From JBFLYZ01 sp040756415 (GTDB taxonomy: Bacteria; Bacteroidota; Bacteroidia; JADZBD01), in contig JBFLYZ010000054.1 in NCBI GenBank assembly GCA_040756415.1, forward strand, positions 1 through 25,663: a stretch of 25,663 nt of DNA, written 5' to 3'. The notes beneath the pieces are model-generated. The model made no database searches. It was not told the origin of the DNA and saw only the letters and a program-made list of their open reading frames with translations. Position numbers and translations under genes: made by a program. Below, in pieces: positions 24,491 to 25,663 of this stretch; the stretch's first letter is position 1, and each line of letters begins with the position of its first letter.

Positions 24491-25504
24491 TTAGTTGGGT
24501 TTGTACTTCGATTCATCCAGTATCTTCCTGGCATCCGGTTCGGCCATCAGTTGCGGCAGGGTCTTTTTGGTCTTTTTCATGTATGCGCGCACCATCTGCC
24601 ATCCGATCCATATACCCGTACGGGCGGGCGATTCCTTCACGAATCCGGAAGTGAACGGGCCTTCATTCACGAACTTGGCGATCACCTCGGCCGAAGTGGA
24701 ATACAGCATTTCATTTTCTATCATATATCCCCATATGTTCTTCTCATTGGCCTCGCACCAACCGAGCTGCTTGCCAGTGAACGCGATCTTTACGCTGTCT
24801 TCCGCCTCAGGCAGGAAAGCATCCAGCAGGTACATGATCTTTCCCTGGTAAACGATCTGGGAAAGCAGGTCGTTCTTTTGACTCTTGTCGGGGAACTCGT
24901 TCATCATCCAGCCGCGTATGAAGTCGGGCACCAGGTTGTAGCGGTTCATGGTCTTTCGCTTATAGTAAGGGAACTGGGCGTATTCATAGAACCTGCTGCC
25001 CTCGCCCAGGTACATATCCAGGCCCACGCAATACAGGCTGTCGGCATAGGAAAGCGAGCTGTAGAATCCCGTCATGGTGGCAACGGGAACGGGCAGCTTC
25101 CTGCCGGGAAAATAATGCCTGAAGTAGCGGAAGGCCGAGCGAAGGTCGTTCTCGACATCGCCCAGATCGGGATAGACCTTCTGGCACTCGTCATACAGCG
25201 AGCGCATGTACTGGTTTCCGAGCCACTCCAGGAGTTTTTCCTTATACAGGCTGTCGGCTATTCCTTTTCTCCAGATCAGGGTCTGCACGAACCCCTCGTA
25301 ATATTCCCCGTACGCGGCCTTCAGCGCTGCGTTCCTCTCCTCAAAATTGCCCGCGTTCACGCTGAAGAGCTCGCGGTCGAAGCGCCTGATCGTTACCTGG
25401 GGCACCTGCACCTGGCTCACATCGATCAGCAGCGGGTTATCACCGCATGAGGAAAATAGTGAGGCTGCCGCTGTATATAAAATTAAAACCGCCTTTTTCC
25501 TCAT
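24491..25504 (-). CDS. gldB: Gliding motility lipoprotein GldB
   Basis: The product is 337 aa. The N-terminus is a lipoprotein signal with lipobox LFSSC, lipidated at Cys20. The mature protein has the GldB pattern: VTIRRFDRELFSVN, a helical middle with VYPDLGDVENDLRSAFRYFRHYFPGRKLP, LDMYLGEGSRFYEYAQFPYYKRKTMN, and the end GIWIGWQMVRAYMKKTKKTLPQLM. GldB is essential for gliding in F. johnsoniae and related to type IX secretion function; its molecular role is not settled. It is the first gene of a gldB-gldC-hypothetical operon. The 57-nt gap to the divergent gene at 25562 must hold both promoters, but I found no clear consensus there for gldB. Confidence 0.95.
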   Translation of the reverse strand: MRKKAVLILYTAAASLFSSCGDNPLLIDVSQVQVPQVTIRRFDRELFSVNAGNFEERNAALKAAYGEYYEGFVQTLIWRKGIADSLYKEKLLEWLGNQYMRSLYDECQKVYPDLGDVENDLRSAFRYFRHYFPGRKLPVPVATMTGFYSSLSYADSLYCVGLDMYLGEGSRFYEYAQFPYYKRKTMNRYNLVPDFIRGWMMNEFPDKSQKNDLLSQIVYQGKIMYLLDAFLPEAEDSVKIAFTGKQLGWCEANEKNIWGYMIENEMLYSTSAEVIAKFVNEGPFTSGFVKESPARTGIWIGWQMVRAYMKKTKKTLPQLMAEPDARKILDESKYKPN

Positions 25505-25561
25505 TCGGGAAATTTCTGTAATATTGGTTCGGATTTTGATAAAAATTCAAAAAACAAAACT

Positions 25562-25663
25562 ATGAAAAACTTACTTACCTCTTTTTTGCTTCTCGTCTTT
25601 ATTATCCCCTCCGCGGCCCAGGATGAAAATAATTTTAAAAATGTCCGTTTCGGCCTGATGGCC
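25562..25663 (+). CDS. Start of a secreted protein gene, cut by the window end
   Basis: Thirty-four codons are visible from the ATG at 25562 and the frame is open at the window end. Residues 1-19 are a signal peptide (KNLLTSFLLLVFIIPSAA) followed by Gln, the usual Bacteroidota cleavage context. The mature part begins DENNFKNVRFGLMA. The amphipathic start VRFGLMA would fit the first strand of an outer-membrane beta-barrel, but this is too short to decide. It is divergent from gldB. Confidence 0.75.
   Translation, partial: MKNLLTSFLLLVFIIPSAAQDENNFKNVRFGLMA

Noticed and set aside
25519..25526. TAATATTG as a promoter for the gene at 25562
   Set aside because: It has one mismatch to TAnnTTTG and no TTTG at the -33 position, so it is not distinct from chance in an AT-rich gap.
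1..25663. CRISPR arrays, tRNA/rRNA genes, transposases, attachment sites, phage genes
   Set aside because: I saw no spaced direct repeats, cloverleaf sequences, transposase-like proteins or integrase genes on either strand. The window looks like stable core chromosome.

Overview
The window looks like a chromosomal segment of a Bacteroidota bacterium, probably of the Chitinophagales/Sphingobacteriales type. The evidence is gliding-motility genes gldB and gldC, a surface protein with a PKD domain and a type IX secretion (T9SS) C-terminal domain, FtsZ with the Bacteroidota-type tail ending in NSFLHDNVD, MraY with an extra internal loop, and promoters of the TTTG/TAnnTTTG kind. No tRNA, rRNA, CRISPR array, insertion sequence or phage gene was seen.

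Layout. Positions 94-2108 (+) hold a tiny membrane protein, a secreted beta-barrel-like protein and a lipoprotein, closed by a strong terminator. Positions 2189-19009 (-) are one long division and cell-wall (dcw) cluster. In transcription order it reads mraZ, rsmH, ftsL, ftsI, murE, mraY, murD, a stand-alone MurD C-terminal domain, ftsW, murG, murC, ftsQ, ftsA, ftsZ. It ends in a terminator and is followed by yqeY. From mraZ to ftsA the genes overlap or lie 1-2 nt apart, so translation is probably coupled. murF, murB and ddl are absent and must lie elsewhere. MurE carries the DNPR motif of meso-diaminopimelate ligases, so the peptidoglycan is predicted to be DAP-type.

Divergent from mraZ (+) are a PlsC-like and a GNAT-type acyltransferase (a glycine/ornithine aminolipid pair) and the ribosome-assembly GTPase gene engB, at 19239-21646. 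Then on (-) come a T9SS-type surface protein with its own good promoter, and a gldB-gldC-hypothetical operon. The window ends inside a new (+) gene for a secreted protein.

The least expected item is the 162-residue MurD C-terminal-domain paralogue between murD and ftsW. It keeps the fold signature but has lost the Lys and Thr of the DSKATN motif and the Lys after GGVD, so it looks like a retained non-catalytic Mur-ligase domain. Other points of interest are a four-copy MraZ-type operator (three direct boxes plus one inverted) before mraZ, a lysine inside the FtsZ tubulin signature, and a roughly 270-residue Glu/Val/Pro linker in FtsZ.
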